A stretch of DNA of 64,000 nt, from NCBI RefSeq assembly GCF_900249755.1, contig NZ_LT976853.1, forward strand, positions 883,376 through 947,375. Reading direction: 5' to 3'. This document shows, in pieces, positions 17,960 to 27,865 of this stretch. The stretch comes from Cupriavidus taiwanensis (GTDB lineage Bacteria > Pseudomonadota > Gammaproteobacteria > Burkholderiales > Burkholderiaceae). The position numbers and the translations under genes are program-made. Position 1 is the first letter of the stretch; each line of letters opens with the position of its first letter. A model generated the notes under the pieces. The model was not told the DNA's origin, made no database searches, and saw only the letters and a program-made list of their open reading frames with translations.

Positions 17960-19043
17960 CTCGGTGTTCCTCGTTGCGCCCGGCGGCGCCGCTCGCGGCG
18001 GCCGGCGCGGTCGGCGCGGGTTGGATTTGCGCCTGCACGGCGCGGCGGATTTTATCGATCAGGCCCGCATCGATCACGGGCCTGGTGGGCACGACCCAGA
18101 TGCGCGGGTCGTCGAAGCGCTCGCATTTTACGGCATCCTTCTCGGTGATCAGGATCACGTCGGCATCGAGCGCATCCGGATGGTCGGCGAACGGGTCGGC
18201 GACGAAATCATAGTGGTCGGGCAGCGGCAGGGTCTTGGGCGCGAGCCCGGCGCCGCGCAGGCTGGCGAAGAAGCGTTCCGGGTTGCCGATGCCGGCCGCG
18301 GCCAGCACGCGCCGCCCGGCAAAGGCGCTGACCGGCCGCGCCATGGCGGGATCGGCGAGCTGCCAGGCATCGTCCAGTTCCAGCCGCATGCCGTAGACGC
18401 CGGGGCGGTCGGGCGTGGCGCGGAAGTTGGGGTCGTTGATCAGGGTGGCGTCGCGCGGGCGCGAGAGCGGCTCGCGCAGCGGGCCCGCCGGCAGCATCAG
18501 GCCGTTGCCGCCCATGCGCGCGTCGAACATCACGATCTCGAAGTCGCGCTGCAGCTTGTAGTGCTGCAGGCCGTCGTCGAGCAGCAGCACGTTGACGCCC
18601 GGGTGCGACACCAGCATGGCCTGCGCGCACAGCGCGCGGTCGGGGAAGACCCACACCGGCACGTCGGTCGCGCGCGCGATCAGCAGCGGTTCATCGCCGA
18701 CGTCGGCGGCCTGCGAGGTCGGCTTGACGCGGCGCGGGTGCTTGAGCTGCACGCCGTAGCCGCGCGAGACCACGCCGGGGCGCAGCCCGGCCTCGGCCAG
18801 CGCCTGCGCCAGCGCGATCACCGCCGGGGTCTTGCCGGTGCCGCCCACGGTGACGTTGCCGACCACCACCACCGGCATCGGCAGCCGCGTCGACCTGAAC
18901 CAGCCGCGCTGGTAGCCATGGCGGCGCACCCGCGCGACCACGCCGAACAGCAGCGAGAACGGCAGCATCACCCACGCGAACCAGCCGCGGCGTTGCCACT
19001 GGGCGGTCACGAAGTCGGCAAGGGCATGGCGGGGAACGGGCAT
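17940..19043 (-). CDS. lpxK: Tetraacyldisaccharide 4'-kinase
   Basis: LpxK phosphorylates the lipid A disaccharide at the 4' position on the inner face of the cytoplasmic membrane. The 367-residue protein has an N-terminal membrane anchor ([19 protein letters not shown]), the P-loop [43 protein letters not shown] (catalytic Asp region) and [13 protein letters not shown]. The start is ATG 19043; an in-frame extension to 19151 has no family sequence. It is downstream of exbD and overlaps the next gene. Confidence 0.96.
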   Translation of the reverse strand: MPVPRHALADFVTAQWQRRGWFAWVMLPFSLLFGVVARVRRHGYQRGWFRSTRLPMPVVVVGNVTVGGTGKTPAVIALAQALAEAGLRPGVVSRGYGVQLKHPRRVKPTSQAADVGDEPLLIARATDVPVWVFPDRALCAQAMLVSHPGVNVLLLDDGLQHYKLQRDFEIVMFDARMGGNGLMLPAGPLREPLSRPRDATLINDPNFRATPDRPGVYGMRLELDDAWQLADPAMARPVSAFAGRRVLAAAGIGNPERFFASLRGAGLAPKTLPLPDHYDFVADPFADHPDALDADVILITEKDAVKCERFDDPRIWVVPTRPVIDAGLIDKIRRAVQAQIQPAPTAPAAASGAAGRNEEHRDGQPAA

Positions 19044-19174
19044 GGACGCGGCGGGCCTGAGACGGTGGTCGGGATGCGATTGTAGTGCGCTCGCGGCTGC
19101 GCCCCTCGGGGCGGCCCAGTCATTATGGGCATTGGCGTGCGCATGGGGCAAGCCCGCCGGCGCCCGGCGCGGCG

Positions 19175-19600
19175 TCAGCGCGGCTGCGCGCTCTGCGTGG
19201 CGAAGGTCAGGCGCGACAGCCCGGCCAGCCGCGCGGCCTCCATCACGTTGACCACGGCCTGGTGCGTGGCCTGCGCGTCGGCATTGACGATCACCACCGG
19301 CGCCTGCCCGCCGGTGCCCGCGGCGGTGCGCAGCTGGTCGGCGAGGCTGGTGACGTCCTTGTGCTCCATCACCTGCTTGTTGACCGAGTAAACGCCGCGC
19401 GAGGACACCGACACCACGATCTCCTGCGGCTGCTGCCGCGCGCGCTCGGCGTCGGCGGTGGGCAGCTGGATCTGCAGCTCGGTAAAGCGCGAATACGTGG
19501 TCGTGATCATCAGGAAGATCAGGATCACGAGCAGCACGTCGATCAGCGGGATCAGGTTGATCTCCGGCTCTTCGCGCCGCTGGCGGGAACGGAAGTGCAT
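19175..19600 (-). CDS. exbD: ExbD/TolR-family biopolymer transport protein
   Basis: A 141-residue inner-membrane protein with one N-terminal transmembrane helix ([19 protein letters not shown]). The helix includes the essential Asp of the proton channel, and a periplasmic domain follows. With ExbB it forms a proton-driven motor that energises TonB or a Tol-type system. It lies 23 bp after exbB and upstream of lpxK. ExbD and TolR cannot be fully separated by eye; the absence of tolA/tolB/pal nearby favours ExbD. Confidence 0.92.
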   Translation of the reverse strand: MHFRSRQRREEPEINLIPLIDVLLVILIFLMITTTYSRFTELQIQLPTADAERARQQPQEIVVSVSSRGVYSVNKQVMEHKDVTSLADQLRTAAGTGGQAPVVIVNADAQATHQAVVNVMEAARLAGLSRLTFATQSAQPR

Positions 19601-19623
19601 GGTGTCAGGTAGGCGTGCGGCGC

Positions 19624-20244
19624 TCAGGCGCGGCGCTGCGGCAGGATGGCGTCGAGGAACGAGGTGGCGCGGAATTCCAGTTCGGCCACGTAGTCGTCCA
19701 CGCGGCGGCGGAAGTAGCGCCAGAAGATCAGCGCCGGGATCGCCACGATCAGTCCGAAGGCGGTGTTGTACAGCGCCACCGAGATGCCGTGTGCAAGTTG
19801 CTCGGGGCTGGTGCCGGTGCCGCCCTGGCTGCCGAAGATCTCGATCATGCCGATCACCGTGCCGAGCAGCCCCATCAGCGGTGCCACCGAGGCAATCGTG
19901 CCCAGCGCGTTCAGGTAGCGCTCGAGCTCATGCGCGACCACGCGGCCGGCTTCCTCGACCACGTCCTTGGCGGCGTCGCGCGAGGTATGCGGCTGCAGCA
20001 CCACGTGGCGCAGCCCCGCGGCCAGCACCCGGCCCAGCGGGGAATTCTGTTCCAGCGTGTTGACCACCTCCGGCGTGGCGCGGCGCTGCTGCGCGGCCGC
20101 CAGCGCTTCTTCATACAGCCTGGCGGGCAGCACCTTGCTGCGCTTGAGGGACAGGAAGCGTTCGACGATCAGCGCCAGCGCGATGACCGAGGCGAGCAAC
20201 AGCGGCCAGATCGGCCAGCCGGCCGCTTGAATGATGGAAAACAA
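19624..20244 (-). CDS. exbB: ExbB/TolQ/MotA-family proton channel protein
   Basis: An inner-membrane motor subunit that works with ExbD. The protein has an N-terminal helix (GWPIWPLLLASVIALALIV), then a cytoplasmic loop. Two further helices follow, with LGTIASVAPLMGLLGTVIGM (the family's proton-path helix) and the final LYNTAFGLIVAIPALIFW. I chose a TTG start at 20244 (FSIIQAAGW, 206 residues) because it follows a GGGGG Shine-Dalgarno and gives the normal N terminus. ATG 20319 is possible but adds an atypical leader. It is the first gene of the leftward envelope operon; its promoter must lie in the DnaA-box region upstream. Confidence 0.9.
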   Translation of the reverse strand: MFSIIQAAGWPIWPLLLASVIALALIVERFLSLKRSKVLPARLYEEALAAAQQRRATPEVVNTLEQNSPLGRVLAAGLRHVVLQPHTSRDAAKDVVEEAGRVVAHELERYLNALGTIASVAPLMGLLGTVIGMIEIFGSQGGTGTSPEQLAHGISVALYNTAFGLIVAIPALIFWRYFRRRVDDYVAELEFRATSFLDAILPQRRA

Positions 20245-20451
20245 TTGGACCCCCGGGATCGACAACCGAATAACGAAACCCCAAACCACCAGCCGGCATG
20301 CCTTGAGGCGCGTCGGCATGGTGCCTTGCTGCGCGCTCCGGCATTGCTCTGAAGAAACAGGCGCCACTCTAACCTGCGGCCTGACGCGCGGCAAGCGACG
20401 GCGCACGGCGGTCTCCGGCGCGCATCGGGTCCGGCGGGCGCTGAATGCCGC

Positions 20452-20495
20452 TTTCCACAGCGGGCAGGGACAGTGTTGTGGATCGATTGTGGAAA
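20452..20495. repeat. DnaA-box-like unit A
   Basis: Motifs: tttccacag (20452-20460, CCACA core at 20455), ttgtggatc (20476-20484, TGTGG at 20477) and ttgtggaaa (20487-20495, TGTGG at 20488). Core offsets are 0, +22 and +33; the first motif is inverted relative to the other two. Confidence 0.7.
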
Positions 20496-20655
20496 GCTGC
20501 CGGACAAGATGGCTAACTCATTGATCGGCAAGGGTAAAGCAGATGCTGCCTAAATTTTGGGCAATCCCGCCCCGGACGCGCTGCGGCGCATCGGCCACGT
20601 GCCTGCCACAACGTCATGCGATGCAGCGGTGCGCAAGCGCACGGTTCGGCACGCC

Positions 20656-20699
20656 TTTCCACAAAGCAGCGGGACAGGACTGTGGAGGGCTTGTGGACA
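20656..20699. repeat. DnaA-box-like unit B
   Basis: Motifs: tttccacaa (20656-20664, CCACA at 20659), tgtggaggg (20681-20689) and ttgtggaca (20691-20699, TGTGG at 20692). The offsets 0, +22 and +33 are identical to unit A, which lies 204 bp away. The roughly 35 bp after the last motif also resemble those after unit A (cattgat..caaagg). Confidence 0.7.
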
Positions 20700-20826
20700 G
20701 CTACCTGAGAGGTTGCATAAGCCATTGATTTCAAAGGTAGTCCATCTCATTGCTCAAAAAACAGGCAGGCCGGCATATTTACTGCGGGCCCGCGTCGCAA
20801 CTGGTTCGCGCCGCCAAAAACGGGGT

Positions 20827-20871
20827 TTGTCCACAGCGGCAAGGGAGAGCACTGTGGATGGCTTGTGGACA
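20827..20871. repeat. DnaA-box-like unit C
   Basis: Motifs: ttgtccaca (20827-20835, CCACA at 20831), tgtggatgg (20853-20861) and ttgtggaca (20863-20871, TGTGG at 20864). The offsets are again 0, +22 and +33; the unit lies 172 bp from unit B. The first and last motifs are inverted copies of one another and could also pair in a transcript. Confidence 0.7.
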
Positions 20872-21072
20872 AATCCGGGAGAACATCCTCAAGCCCTTGA
20901 ATTTAAACGGTTCCTGTTGCGATGCCACCAAATTGTGCACGTGCAGCACCAACCGTTTGTGGCAGGGCCGCATTCGGGACTGCGCCGGCCACGCGAAGGC
21001 CAAGGCGCTTGGGGCAATCTGCAAGCCTGTTATCCGCCACCTTGCGCGTGGTAGTGCGTTTTGGGCCTCATT

Positions 21073-21106
21073 TTATCCAGAGAAGCTGTGGATAACTTTG
21101 TGAACA
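21073..21106. repeat. DnaA-box group D with a perfect consensus box
   Basis: tgtggataa (21087-21095) is the exact reverse complement of the consensus DnaA box TTATCCACA. It is flanked by ttatccaga (21073-21081, one mismatch) and ttgtgaaca (21098-21106). Spacing differs from units A-C. AT-rich DNA follows. Confidence 0.75.
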
Positions 21107-21281
21107 AGCCCTTCGGCCCTTTTGTAAGTGGTTGATGCAAAAGAGAAATGGTTATATTGCCTAATTTTTGTTGTGCTTATAAACCGCATAAGAATCAAAG
21201 GCTTGCACGAATTCATGCGGCTTCCAGGGAAGCGGCCTGGCATTACGGCCACCCCCTTGACATTGCAGTTATGCTGTGGAC

Positions 21282-22703
21282 ATGTCTGATCCACGCCGCA
21301 TGCCCCGCGGCTCGCCCATGCCTGACTTGCCGAATTTTTCGCGTGACCCTTCCTCCACCGCGCCGCGCAGCGGCCGCGATGTGATCCCCGTCGGCGAACT
21401 CAACCACGCCATTGCGCGCGTGCTGGAACGCAGCTTTCCGCTCGCCTGGGTACGCGGCGAGATCTCAAACTTCACGCGCGCGGCGAGCGGCCACTGGTAT
21501 TTCTCGCTGAAGGACGCGCGCGCGCAGATCCGCTGCGTGATGTTCCGCGGGCGCAACCAGCATGTCGATTTCCAGCCGCGCGAGGGCGAGGCGGTTGAAG
21601 TGCGCGCCGTGGTCTCGATGTACGAGGCGCGCGGCGAACTGCAGCTGGGCGTCGAGGCCATGCGTCGCGCGGGCCTGGGCAACTTGTATGAAGCCTTCCT
21701 GCGGCTCAAGGAAAAGCTGTCGCAGGCCGGGCTGTTCGCGCCCGAGCGCAAGCGCCCGGTGCCGGCGCAGCCGCGCAGCATCGGCGTGGTCACCTCGCTG
21801 CAGGCGGCGGCGCTGCGCGATGTGCTGACCACGCTGCGGCGGCGCGCGCCGCATGTGCCGGTGGTGGTCTATCCGGTACCGGTGCAGGGCGCGGGCGCGG
21901 CGCAGAAGATTGCCGACATGCTCGATGCCGCGGCCGCGCGCGCCGAATGCGACGTGCTGATCCTGTGCCGCGGCGGCGGCAGCATCGAAGACCTGTGGTC
22001 GTTCAATGAAGAGGTGGTGGCGCACGCGATCGCGCGCTGCACGCTGCCGGTGGTCTGCGGCGTAGGCCACGAGACCGATTTCACCATTGCCGACTTCGTC
22101 GCCGACGTGCGCGCGCCGACGCCCACCGGCGCGGCCGAGCTGGTCAGCCCCGATCGCGCGCACCTGCTCGCGCAGACGCTGCGCGCGCGCGATGCGCTGC
22201 GGCAATGCCTGCGCCGCGGGCTGGACCTGCGTGCGCAGCACCTCGACTGGCTGGCGCGGCGCGTGCGCAGCCCGCAGGCGCAGCTGCAGGAGCGCCGCGC
22301 GCAGGTCGACAATCTGGCGCGACACTTGCGATCGGCATTGCGTGACACCGTGGTGTCGCAGCGCCATCGCCAGCAACTGTTGGCGATGCGCTGGCGCGCA
22401 TGCCGTCCCGACGCCCACGCCGCGCACGCCGACGTGGCGCGGCTGTGGCAGCGGCTGCAGGCCGCGGCGCTGCGCCAGCACGAGCGTGCCGGCCAGCGCC
22501 TGGCGCGCAGCGCCGGCGCGCTGGAACTGCTGGCGCCGCAGCGCACGCTGGAGCGCGGCTACGCGGTGCTGCTCGACCAGCGCGGACGCGCACTGCGCGC
22601 GCCCGCAGAGATCCGCGCCGGCAGCGTGGTCGAAGCGCATCTGGCCGAGGGCGTGGCCGACCTGTCGATCGCCGGCGTGCAGGCCAAGCTGCCTGAATTC
22701 TGA
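21282..22703 (+). CDS. xseA: Exodeoxyribonuclease VII large subunit
   Basis: XseA with XseB forms exonuclease VII, which degrades single-stranded DNA to acid-soluble oligonucleotides. The 473-residue protein has the N-terminal OB-fold ([20 protein letters not shown] and CVMFRGRNQ). The central catalytic domain contains [39 protein letters not shown] and [30 protein letters not shown] coiled-coil region and the C-terminal [10 protein letters not shown] follow. The start is ATG 21282, with GTG 21276 also in frame. xseB is not adjacent. Confidence 0.96.
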   Translation: MSDPRRMPRGSPMPDLPNFSRDPSSTAPRSGRDVIPVGELNHAIARVLERSFPLAWVRGEISNFTRAASGHWYFSLKDARAQIRCVMFRGRNQHVDFQPREGEAVEVRAVVSMYEARGELQLGVEAMRRAGLGNLYEAFLRLKEKLSQAGLFAPERKRPVPAQPRSIGVVTSLQAAALRDVLTTLRRRAPHVPVVVYPVPVQGAGAAQKIADMLDAAAARAECDVLILCRGGGSIEDLWSFNEEVVAHAIARCTLPVVCGVGHETDFTIADFVADVRAPTPTGAAELVSPDRAHLLAQTLRARDALRQCLRRGLDLRAQHLDWLARRVRSPQAQLQERRAQVDNLARHLRSALRDTVVSQRHRQQLLAMRWRACRPDAHAAHADVARLWQRLQAAALRQHERAGQRLARSAGALELLAPQRTLERGYAVLLDQRGRALRAPAEIRAGSVVEAHLAEGVADLSIAGVQAKLPEF

Positions 22704-22903
22704 GGCGGCGCGCAGCGCCGGGAATGCCTCCCATTCGTGTCCTGCCCACGTCGCAAAGGCCTCGCGCAAATCTCCCGGAAAGCCGCGCGCGGACAAACTA
22801 ACATCGGAGCAGGGGGCTTTGCGGGGCGGTTTGCGTGGGCCTTGCAAGTCCCCTACAATCGGCAATTCCGGACCCAACAACCCCAACCCACAGAGACAGA
22901 ACA

Positions 22904-23485
22904 ATGGAACACAAGCTCCCCCCGCTTCCGTACGCGCATGATGCCCTGGCTCCGCACATCTCCAAGGAGACGCTGGAGTTCCATCATGACAAGCATCACC
23001 AGACCTACGTCACCAACCTGAACAACCTCATCAAGGGCACCGAGTTCGAGAACGCGACCCTGGAAGAGATCGTCAAGAAGTCGTCGGGCGGCATCTTCAA
23101 CAACGCTGCCCAGGTGTGGAACCACACCTTCTACTGGGATTCGCTGAAGCCCAACGGCGGCGGCCAGCCGACCGGCGCACTGGCCGATGCCATCAACGCC
23201 AAGTGGGGTTCGTTCGACAAGTTCAAGGAAGAGTTCACCAAGGTCGCCGTCGGCACCTTCGGTTCGGGCTGGGCCTGGCTGGTCAAGAAGGCCGACGGCT
23301 CGCTGGACCTGGTGTCCACCTCGAACGCCGCCACGCCGCTGACCACCGATGCCAAGCCGCTGCTGACCTGCGACGTGTGGGAGCACGCCTACTACATCGA
23401 CTACCGCAATGCCCGCCCGAAGTACGTCGAGGCATTCTGGAACGTCGTGAACTGGGACTTCGCCGGCAAGAACTTCGCTGGCTGA
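22904..23485 (+). CDS. sodB: Superoxide dismutase [Fe]
   Basis: A 193-residue cytoplasmic Fe/Mn-type superoxide dismutase converting superoxide to peroxide and oxygen. Metal ligands are visible: His in [13 protein letters not shown], His in [11 protein letters not shown], and Asp/His in [22 protein letters not shown] and [11 protein letters not shown] favour the iron form. The start is ATG 22904. It is 200 bp from xseA and followed by a strong terminator, so probably monocistronic. Confidence 0.97.
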   Translation: MEHKLPPLPYAHDALAPHISKETLEFHHDKHHQTYVTNLNNLIKGTEFENATLEEIVKKSSGGIFNNAAQVWNHTFYWDSLKPNGGGQPTGALADAINAKWGSFDKFKEEFTKVAVGTFGSGWAWLVKKADGSLDLVSTSNAATPLTTDAKPLLTCDVWEHAYYIDYRNARPKYVEAFWNVVNWDFAGKNFAG

Positions 23486-23513
23486 TCGACGGATCGTCCG
23501 CATCGCAGAAAAC

Positions 23514-23539
23514 AAAAAAGGGCCGCCAGGCCCTTTTTT
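23514..23539 (+). terminator. Rho-independent terminator of sodB
   Basis: An 11-bp stem aaaaaagggcc / ggccctttttt with loop gcca and a T6 run, starting 28 bp after the sodB stop. Confidence 0.94.
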
Positions 23540-23942
23540 GTTGCCCGCCATTCCGCGCTGCCACCCCTTCCTGCACTTCCCGCACTTCCTGTGTCCGCGG
23601 CGTCCCATGCCTGGAACACAGCGACACACCTGCGCGCACTACCGCGCCACGCGCCCGCGCCCTATGCTGCGACTGTCCATGCCAGTGGTCCGCCATCACG
23701 ATAACAAATCGATATGGTGACCAAAAGAAAATGCGAATGGACGCTGCGATACCCGGTTTCTAGAATCCCTTCACGCTGCATCGCCGCGTAAATCCGCCGC
23801 ATGAGATAGCGCAATCAAGAATCCAGAAATGCTGATGCCGTAGTCCGGGCAGGGGTTGCTGCTGCCCGCGATTCCGTGCACGGGGCGGGGCAGGCATCCC
23901 CGTATCGATTCGGACAGGCGCAAGACCGACACTGGAGACAAC
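23540..23942. other. 403-bp gap upstream of the porin gene
   Basis: Non-coding sequence of lower GC than its surroundings in the middle (about 23695-23765). It presumably contains the promoter of the porin-Bug-amidohydrolase cassette. I cannot identify a convincing -35/-10 pair or operator. A Shine-Dalgarno-like ggaga lies just before the porin ATG. Confidence 0.45.
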
Positions 23943-25037
23943 ATGAACCACCCCCTTGCGGGCGCCACCTTTGCGGCGCTCGCGGCCTGCTGCACCGTCG
24001 CTTCGGCGCAGAGCCACGTGACGCTGTATGGGCGGCTGAATACGTCGATCGAGTATTCCGACGCGTCCACCGCGACCGACGGCACCAAGCTCGACGGCAC
24101 CGGCCGCCTGACCAACAACCGCTCGGTGTTCGGCATGCGCGGCGAGGAAGCGCTGGTGGGCAGCCTCAAGGCGATCTGGCAGATCGAGAGCTCGATCGCG
24201 CTGGACACCGGCAGCGGCCAGCTGGCCGGGCGCAATACGCGGCTCGGGCTGGCCGGGTCGGCCGGCAGCTTCTTCATGGGCAACTGGACCACGCCCTACC
24301 TCGAGGCCACTTCGTCCTACGACCCGTTCTACCCGACCACGGCCGGCTACATGGCGCTGATCGGAAACGGCTCGACCCCGACTTCGGACAACATCCAGGA
24401 CACCAGCGCCTTCGACCGCCGCCAGAAGAACAGCCTGCACTACCGCAGCCCGAAGTGGAACGGCTTCAGCGGCGGCGTGACCTGGGGCATCAATGAGGAG
24501 CGCACCACGGTGCCGCGCAACCCCAGCCTGTGGTCGTTTGCCGGCGCCTATGACAACGGCCCGCTGAACGTGGTGCTGGCCTACGAGCGCCACAACAACT
24601 ACCAGGCCGCGGGCCGTGACGACGAGGGCATGAAGGTCGGCCTGTCGTACCAGTTCCCGACCACCAAGGTGTCCGCCATCTACGAGCGGCTGCACTACCG
24701 CACCGCCACCGGCGACCTGAAGCGCGATGCCTACTACGCCTCGGTGGTGCAGAAGCTGTGGACCGGCAGCCTGCGCGCGGGCGTCGGCTTTGCCGGCAAC
24801 GGCCGCGGCAGCGCCACCGAGACGGTGGGCTTCTTCCGCAGCGGTCCGGATACCGGTGCGGTGCAGGCCACGCTGGGCTACGAGTACCCGCTGTCCAAGC
24901 GCACCTCGGTGTTCGGCTTCTACAGCCGCATCTTCAACAAGAAAAACGGCACCTACGACTTTGCGATCAACGAGCTGGGCATTTCCGCCGGCGCCGATCC
25001 GCAGACCTTTGCACTTGGCATGCGCCACGTGTTCTGA
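23943..25037 (+). CDS. Gram-negative general porin
   Basis: A 364-residue outer-membrane beta-barrel porin of the burkholderial/neisserial type. It has a signal peptide (cleavage after TVASAQ or ASA), mature start SHVTLYGRLNTSIEYSD, and the family stretch NRSVFGMRGEEALVGSLKAIWQIESS. The C-terminal strand ends in phenylalanine (FALGMRHVF), as needed for barrel assembly. It is the first gene of a cassette with a periplasmic binding protein 43 bp downstream, so it probably supplies outer-membrane entry for the same substrate. That coupling is inferred. Confidence 0.93.
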   Translation: MNHPLAGATFAALAACCTVASAQSHVTLYGRLNTSIEYSDASTATDGTKLDGTGRLTNNRSVFGMRGEEALVGSLKAIWQIESSIALDTGSGQLAGRNTRLGLAGSAGSFFMGNWTTPYLEATSSYDPFYPTTAGYMALIGNGSTPTSDNIQDTSAFDRRQKNSLHYRSPKWNGFSGGVTWGINEERTTVPRNPSLWSFAGAYDNGPLNVVLAYERHNNYQAAGRDDEGMKVGLSYQFPTTKVSAIYERLHYRTATGDLKRDAYYASVVQKLWTGSLRAGVGFAGNGRGSATETVGFFRSGPDTGAVQATLGYEYPLSKRTSVFGFYSRIFNKKNGTYDFAINELGISAGADPQTFALGMRHVF

Positions 25038-25080
25038 ACGAGGCTTGCCCCAGGCCATTACCAAGATCAAGGAGACCCCC

Positions 25081-26061
25081 ATGAAATTCCGCCAAATGCT
25101 GCGCGCGGCGCTGGCCGCCGCACTGTGCCTGCCCCTGCTGCCCGGCGCGGCGCACGCCGACAGCTATCCCGACAAGCCGATCCGCCTGGTCGTGCCGTTT
25201 GCCGCCGGCAGCGCCACCGACCTGCTGGCGCGCATCGTCGGCGCGGGCATGAGCACCGGTTCGAACATGCAGGTCGTGGTCGACAACCGCCCCGGCGCCG
25301 GCGGCACCATCGGCACCGCGGTAGTGGCCAAGGCGCCCGCCGACGGCTACACGCTGCTGCTGACCTCCGCCGGCCACGCGGTCAATCCCACGCTCTATCC
25401 CAAGCTGCCGTACGACACCACGCGCGACCTGAAGGGCATCTCCACGGTGGCGACCATGCCCTACCTGCTGGTGGTCAGCGCTTCCAGCCCGTACCGCACG
25501 CTCAAGGACCTGCTGGCCGCCGCGCGCGCCAACCCGGATTCGGTGACCTACAGCTCGGCCGGAAGCGGCAGCTCGTCGCACCTGAGCGGCGAGCTGTTCA
25601 ACGTGACCGCGGGCGTGCAGACCCGGCATATCCCGTACAAGGGCGCGCCGGCGGCCATCACCGATGTGATGAGCGGGCGCGTCGACATGTTCTTCGCCCC
25701 GTCGATCACCGCGCTGCAGTTCGTCAAGGACGGCAAGCTGCGCATCCTGGGCGTGGCCACGGCGGCGCGGGTGCCGTCGCTGCCCGACGTGCCCACCATC
25801 GCCGAAGCGGGCGTGCCGGGCTATGTGTTCGATGCCTGGTTCGGCGTGCTGGCGCCGGCGGGCACGCCCAAAGAAATCGTGGCGCGCCTGAACACGGCAA
25901 TGCAGCAGGCGCTGAGTGCGCCGGCGACGAAGGAGAAGCTGATGGCGCAAGGCGCCGAGGCCAAGACGTCGACCCCGGCCGCGTTCGACAAGCTGATCGC
26001 CACCGACATCGCCAAGCTCGAGCCCATCGTCAAGCGCTCCGGCGCGCAGCCGGGCCAGTAA
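25081..26061 (+). CDS. Bug/TctC-family periplasmic substrate-binding protein
   Basis: A 326-residue exported binding protein. The signal peptide (MKFRQMLRAALAAALCLPLL, cleaved after AHA) is followed by YPDKPIRLVVPFAAGSATD and the Bug hallmark VDNRPGAGGTIGTAVVAKA, then GYTLLLTSAGHAVNP. Bug proteins bind small carboxylic acids or related compounds. The gene sits between a porin and an exported amidohydrolase, suggesting capture of a compound processed by the latter. No TctAB membrane genes lie nearby. Confidence 0.94.
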   Translation: MKFRQMLRAALAAALCLPLLPGAAHADSYPDKPIRLVVPFAAGSATDLLARIVGAGMSTGSNMQVVVDNRPGAGGTIGTAVVAKAPADGYTLLLTSAGHAVNPTLYPKLPYDTTRDLKGISTVATMPYLLVVSASSPYRTLKDLLAAARANPDSVTYSSAGSGSSSHLSGELFNVTAGVQTRHIPYKGAPAAITDVMSGRVDMFFAPSITALQFVKDGKLRILGVATAARVPSLPDVPTIAEAGVPGYVFDAWFGVLAPAGTPKEIVARLNTAMQQALSAPATKEKLMAQGAEAKTSTPAAFDKLIATDIAKLEPIVKRSGAQPGQ

Positions 26062-26125
26062 CGCCGGCACCGGCGCCCGGCGCATCATCCGGGCGCCGCC
26101 TCTTTCAAACCAGGGAAACATCGCT

Positions 26126-27838
26126 ATGGGTTGGATTGCACGGGGCCTGGCGCAGGCCATGGCTGCGGCTTGCGTGATCGCGGCCGGGGGAGCACAGGCG
26201 CAGGCCGGGGCCGCGCACGCGGACCGGATCCTGGTCAACGGCACGGTGCTCACCATGGACGCCGCGGACACGGTGGCGCAGGCCATCGCCATCCGCGGCG
26301 ACCGCATCGTCGCGGTGGGCGCCAACCCGAAGATCCGCCGCCTGGCCGGCCCGGCCACCGAGGTGATCGACCTGGGCGGGCGCACGGTGATTCCCGGGCT
26401 GATCGATACCCATATCCACGCGATTCGCGGCGGCCAGAGCTACGCCTTCGAGACCTACTGGTACGAGGGAGAAACCACCAGCCTGGCCGCGGGGCTGGAA
26501 CAGCTGCGCAAGACCGCGCAGGCGCGCGGCCCGGGCAAGTGGGTCGCCGTGACCGGCTCGTGGCACCCTGACCAGTTCACCGAGAAGCGCGCGCCGACCG
26601 CTGCGGAGCTGACCGCGCTGCTGCCCGACAACCCGGCCTGGGTGCAGTACCTGTACGACTACGCGCTGGTCAACGCCAAGGCGATCGAGGTGCTCGGGCT
26701 CGACCAGCCCGACGCACTGCCGCCGGGCCTGCGCATGGAGCGCGACAGCGACGGCCGTGTCACCGGCCGCATCTTCGGCGCGATCCGGCCGCTGTCGGCG
26801 CTGTTCGGGCGCATTCTGGCGCAGAGCCAGGTCGATCCCAAGGCCAGCCTGCAGTCCTTTTTCAGCCGCCTGAACAGCCTGGGGGTCACCGCGCTGATCG
26901 ACCCCACCGCCGGACCGGGGCCGGCGTACGATCCGCTGTTCGCGCTGTGGCGCGAAGACAGCCTGTCGCTGCGGGTCGGCTACCGCATTCCCACGCTGGT
27001 CGCGGGCAACGAGGCCGAGTGGTTCCGCAACACGCTGGCCTACCTGCCGCCGCGCCTGGGCGACGGCAAGCTGCGCTTCCTGGGGCCGGGCGAGATGCTG
27101 GTGTTCGGCATGGACGACGGCGTGAAGATGGGCCCCGGCTTCCAGCCGTCGGCGAAGGACCGCGAGGAACTGCTCAAGGTGGCGACCTTTGCCGCCAGCC
27201 GCGGCTATCCGGTCGAGATCCATGCCTATACCGACGATGCCGCCGGCGCGATCCTCGATGTCTTCGAGGAAGTGGCCAAGCGCCACGACCTGGGCAAGCT
27301 GCGCTGGGCCCTGGCCCACCTGAACACCGGCAAGCCGGAAACGTTCCGGCGCATGAAGGCGCTGGGGCTTGCCTACACGGTGCAGATGGGACCGTACTTC
27401 GAGGCCGGCGCCATCGGCCACGCCAACGACCACCACGTGGCCGAGGCCGCGCCGCCCGTGCGCCTGGCGCTGCAGCACGGGCTGAAAGTGGCCGGCGGCA
27501 CCGATGCCACGCGCATCGGCATCCCCGGCGTCTGGCGCGCGCTGGAGTTCCACGTCGGCGGCTATTCGATCGGCAAGGAAGTCAGGCGCAAGGAAGACTT
27601 CCGGCTGTCGCGGCTGGAAGCGCTGCGGCTGTACACCGCGAACGCGGCGTGGATCTCATTCGACGAAGCGTCGCGCGGCACGCTGGAGGCGGGCAAGCTG
27701 GCCGACCTCGCGGTGCTGGACAAGCCTTACCTGACCGTCCCCGTCGAGGACATCCATCGCATCCGCTCGGTGCTGACGATGGTCGACGGCAAGGTGGTCC
27801 ATGCCGACGGCGGGCTTTCCGCGCGCAAGGCGCGCTAG
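26126..27838 (+). CDS. Exported amidohydrolase (YtcJ-like, Amidohydro_3)
   Basis: A 570-residue metal-dependent hydrolase of the YtcJ/Amidohydro_3 group. An N-terminal signal-like segment (GLAQAMAAACVIAAGGAQAQ) suggests a periplasmic location. It then shows the composite-barrel start ADRILVNGTVLTMDAADTVA, the metal-binding VIPGLIDTHIHA, later His residues in VEIHAYTDDA and ALAHLNTGK, the Asp in GGTDATRIG, and the C-terminal LEAGKLADLAVLD. The substrate (amide, N-formyl or lactam type) is unknown. It lies 64 bp after the Bug gene and 27 bp before the tautomerase gene, in one transcription unit by spacing. Confidence 0.92.
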   Translation: MGWIARGLAQAMAAACVIAAGGAQAQAGAAHADRILVNGTVLTMDAADTVAQAIAIRGDRIVAVGANPKIRRLAGPATEVIDLGGRTVIPGLIDTHIHAIRGGQSYAFETYWYEGETTSLAAGLEQLRKTAQARGPGKWVAVTGSWHPDQFTEKRAPTAAELTALLPDNPAWVQYLYDYALVNAKAIEVLGLDQPDALPPGLRMERDSDGRVTGRIFGAIRPLSALFGRILAQSQVDPKASLQSFFSRLNSLGVTALIDPTAGPGPAYDPLFALWREDSLSLRVGYRIPTLVAGNEAEWFRNTLAYLPPRLGDGKLRFLGPGEMLVFGMDDGVKMGPGFQPSAKDREELLKVATFAASRGYPVEIHAYTDDAAGAILDVFEEVAKRHDLGKLRWALAHLNTGKPETFRRMKALGLAYTVQMGPYFEAGAIGHANDHHVAEAAPPVRLALQHGLKVAGGTDATRIGIPGVWRALEFHVGGYSIGKEVRRKEDFRLSRLEALRLYTANAAWISFDEASRGTLEAGKLADLAVLDKPYLTVPVEDIHRIRSVLTMVDGKVVHADGGLSARKAR

Positions 27839-27865
27839 CCGCCAGCGCAGCGAAGGAAATACGGC

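Larger units (their letters stand above)
20245..21281. other. About 1 kb gene-free region with ordered DnaA-box-like array
   Basis: Between the divergent exbB and xseA genes there is no credible coding sequence. Three repeat units of about 45-90 bp (20452, 20656, 20827) each hold three DnaA-box-like motifs in fixed geometry, and a fourth, differently spaced group at 21073-21106 contains a perfect consensus box. An AT-rich tract follows (about 21121-21205). The region must also hold the exbB and xseA promoters. The strict spacing suggests a protein-binding element rather than chance. Confidence 0.75.

Noticed and set aside
20169..21024. Short minus-strand open frames in the DnaA-box region with related peptides (CPQALHS, CPQAIHS patterns)
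   Set aside because: Their relatedness follows from the repeated DNA units; no consistent ribosome site and no typical codon use.
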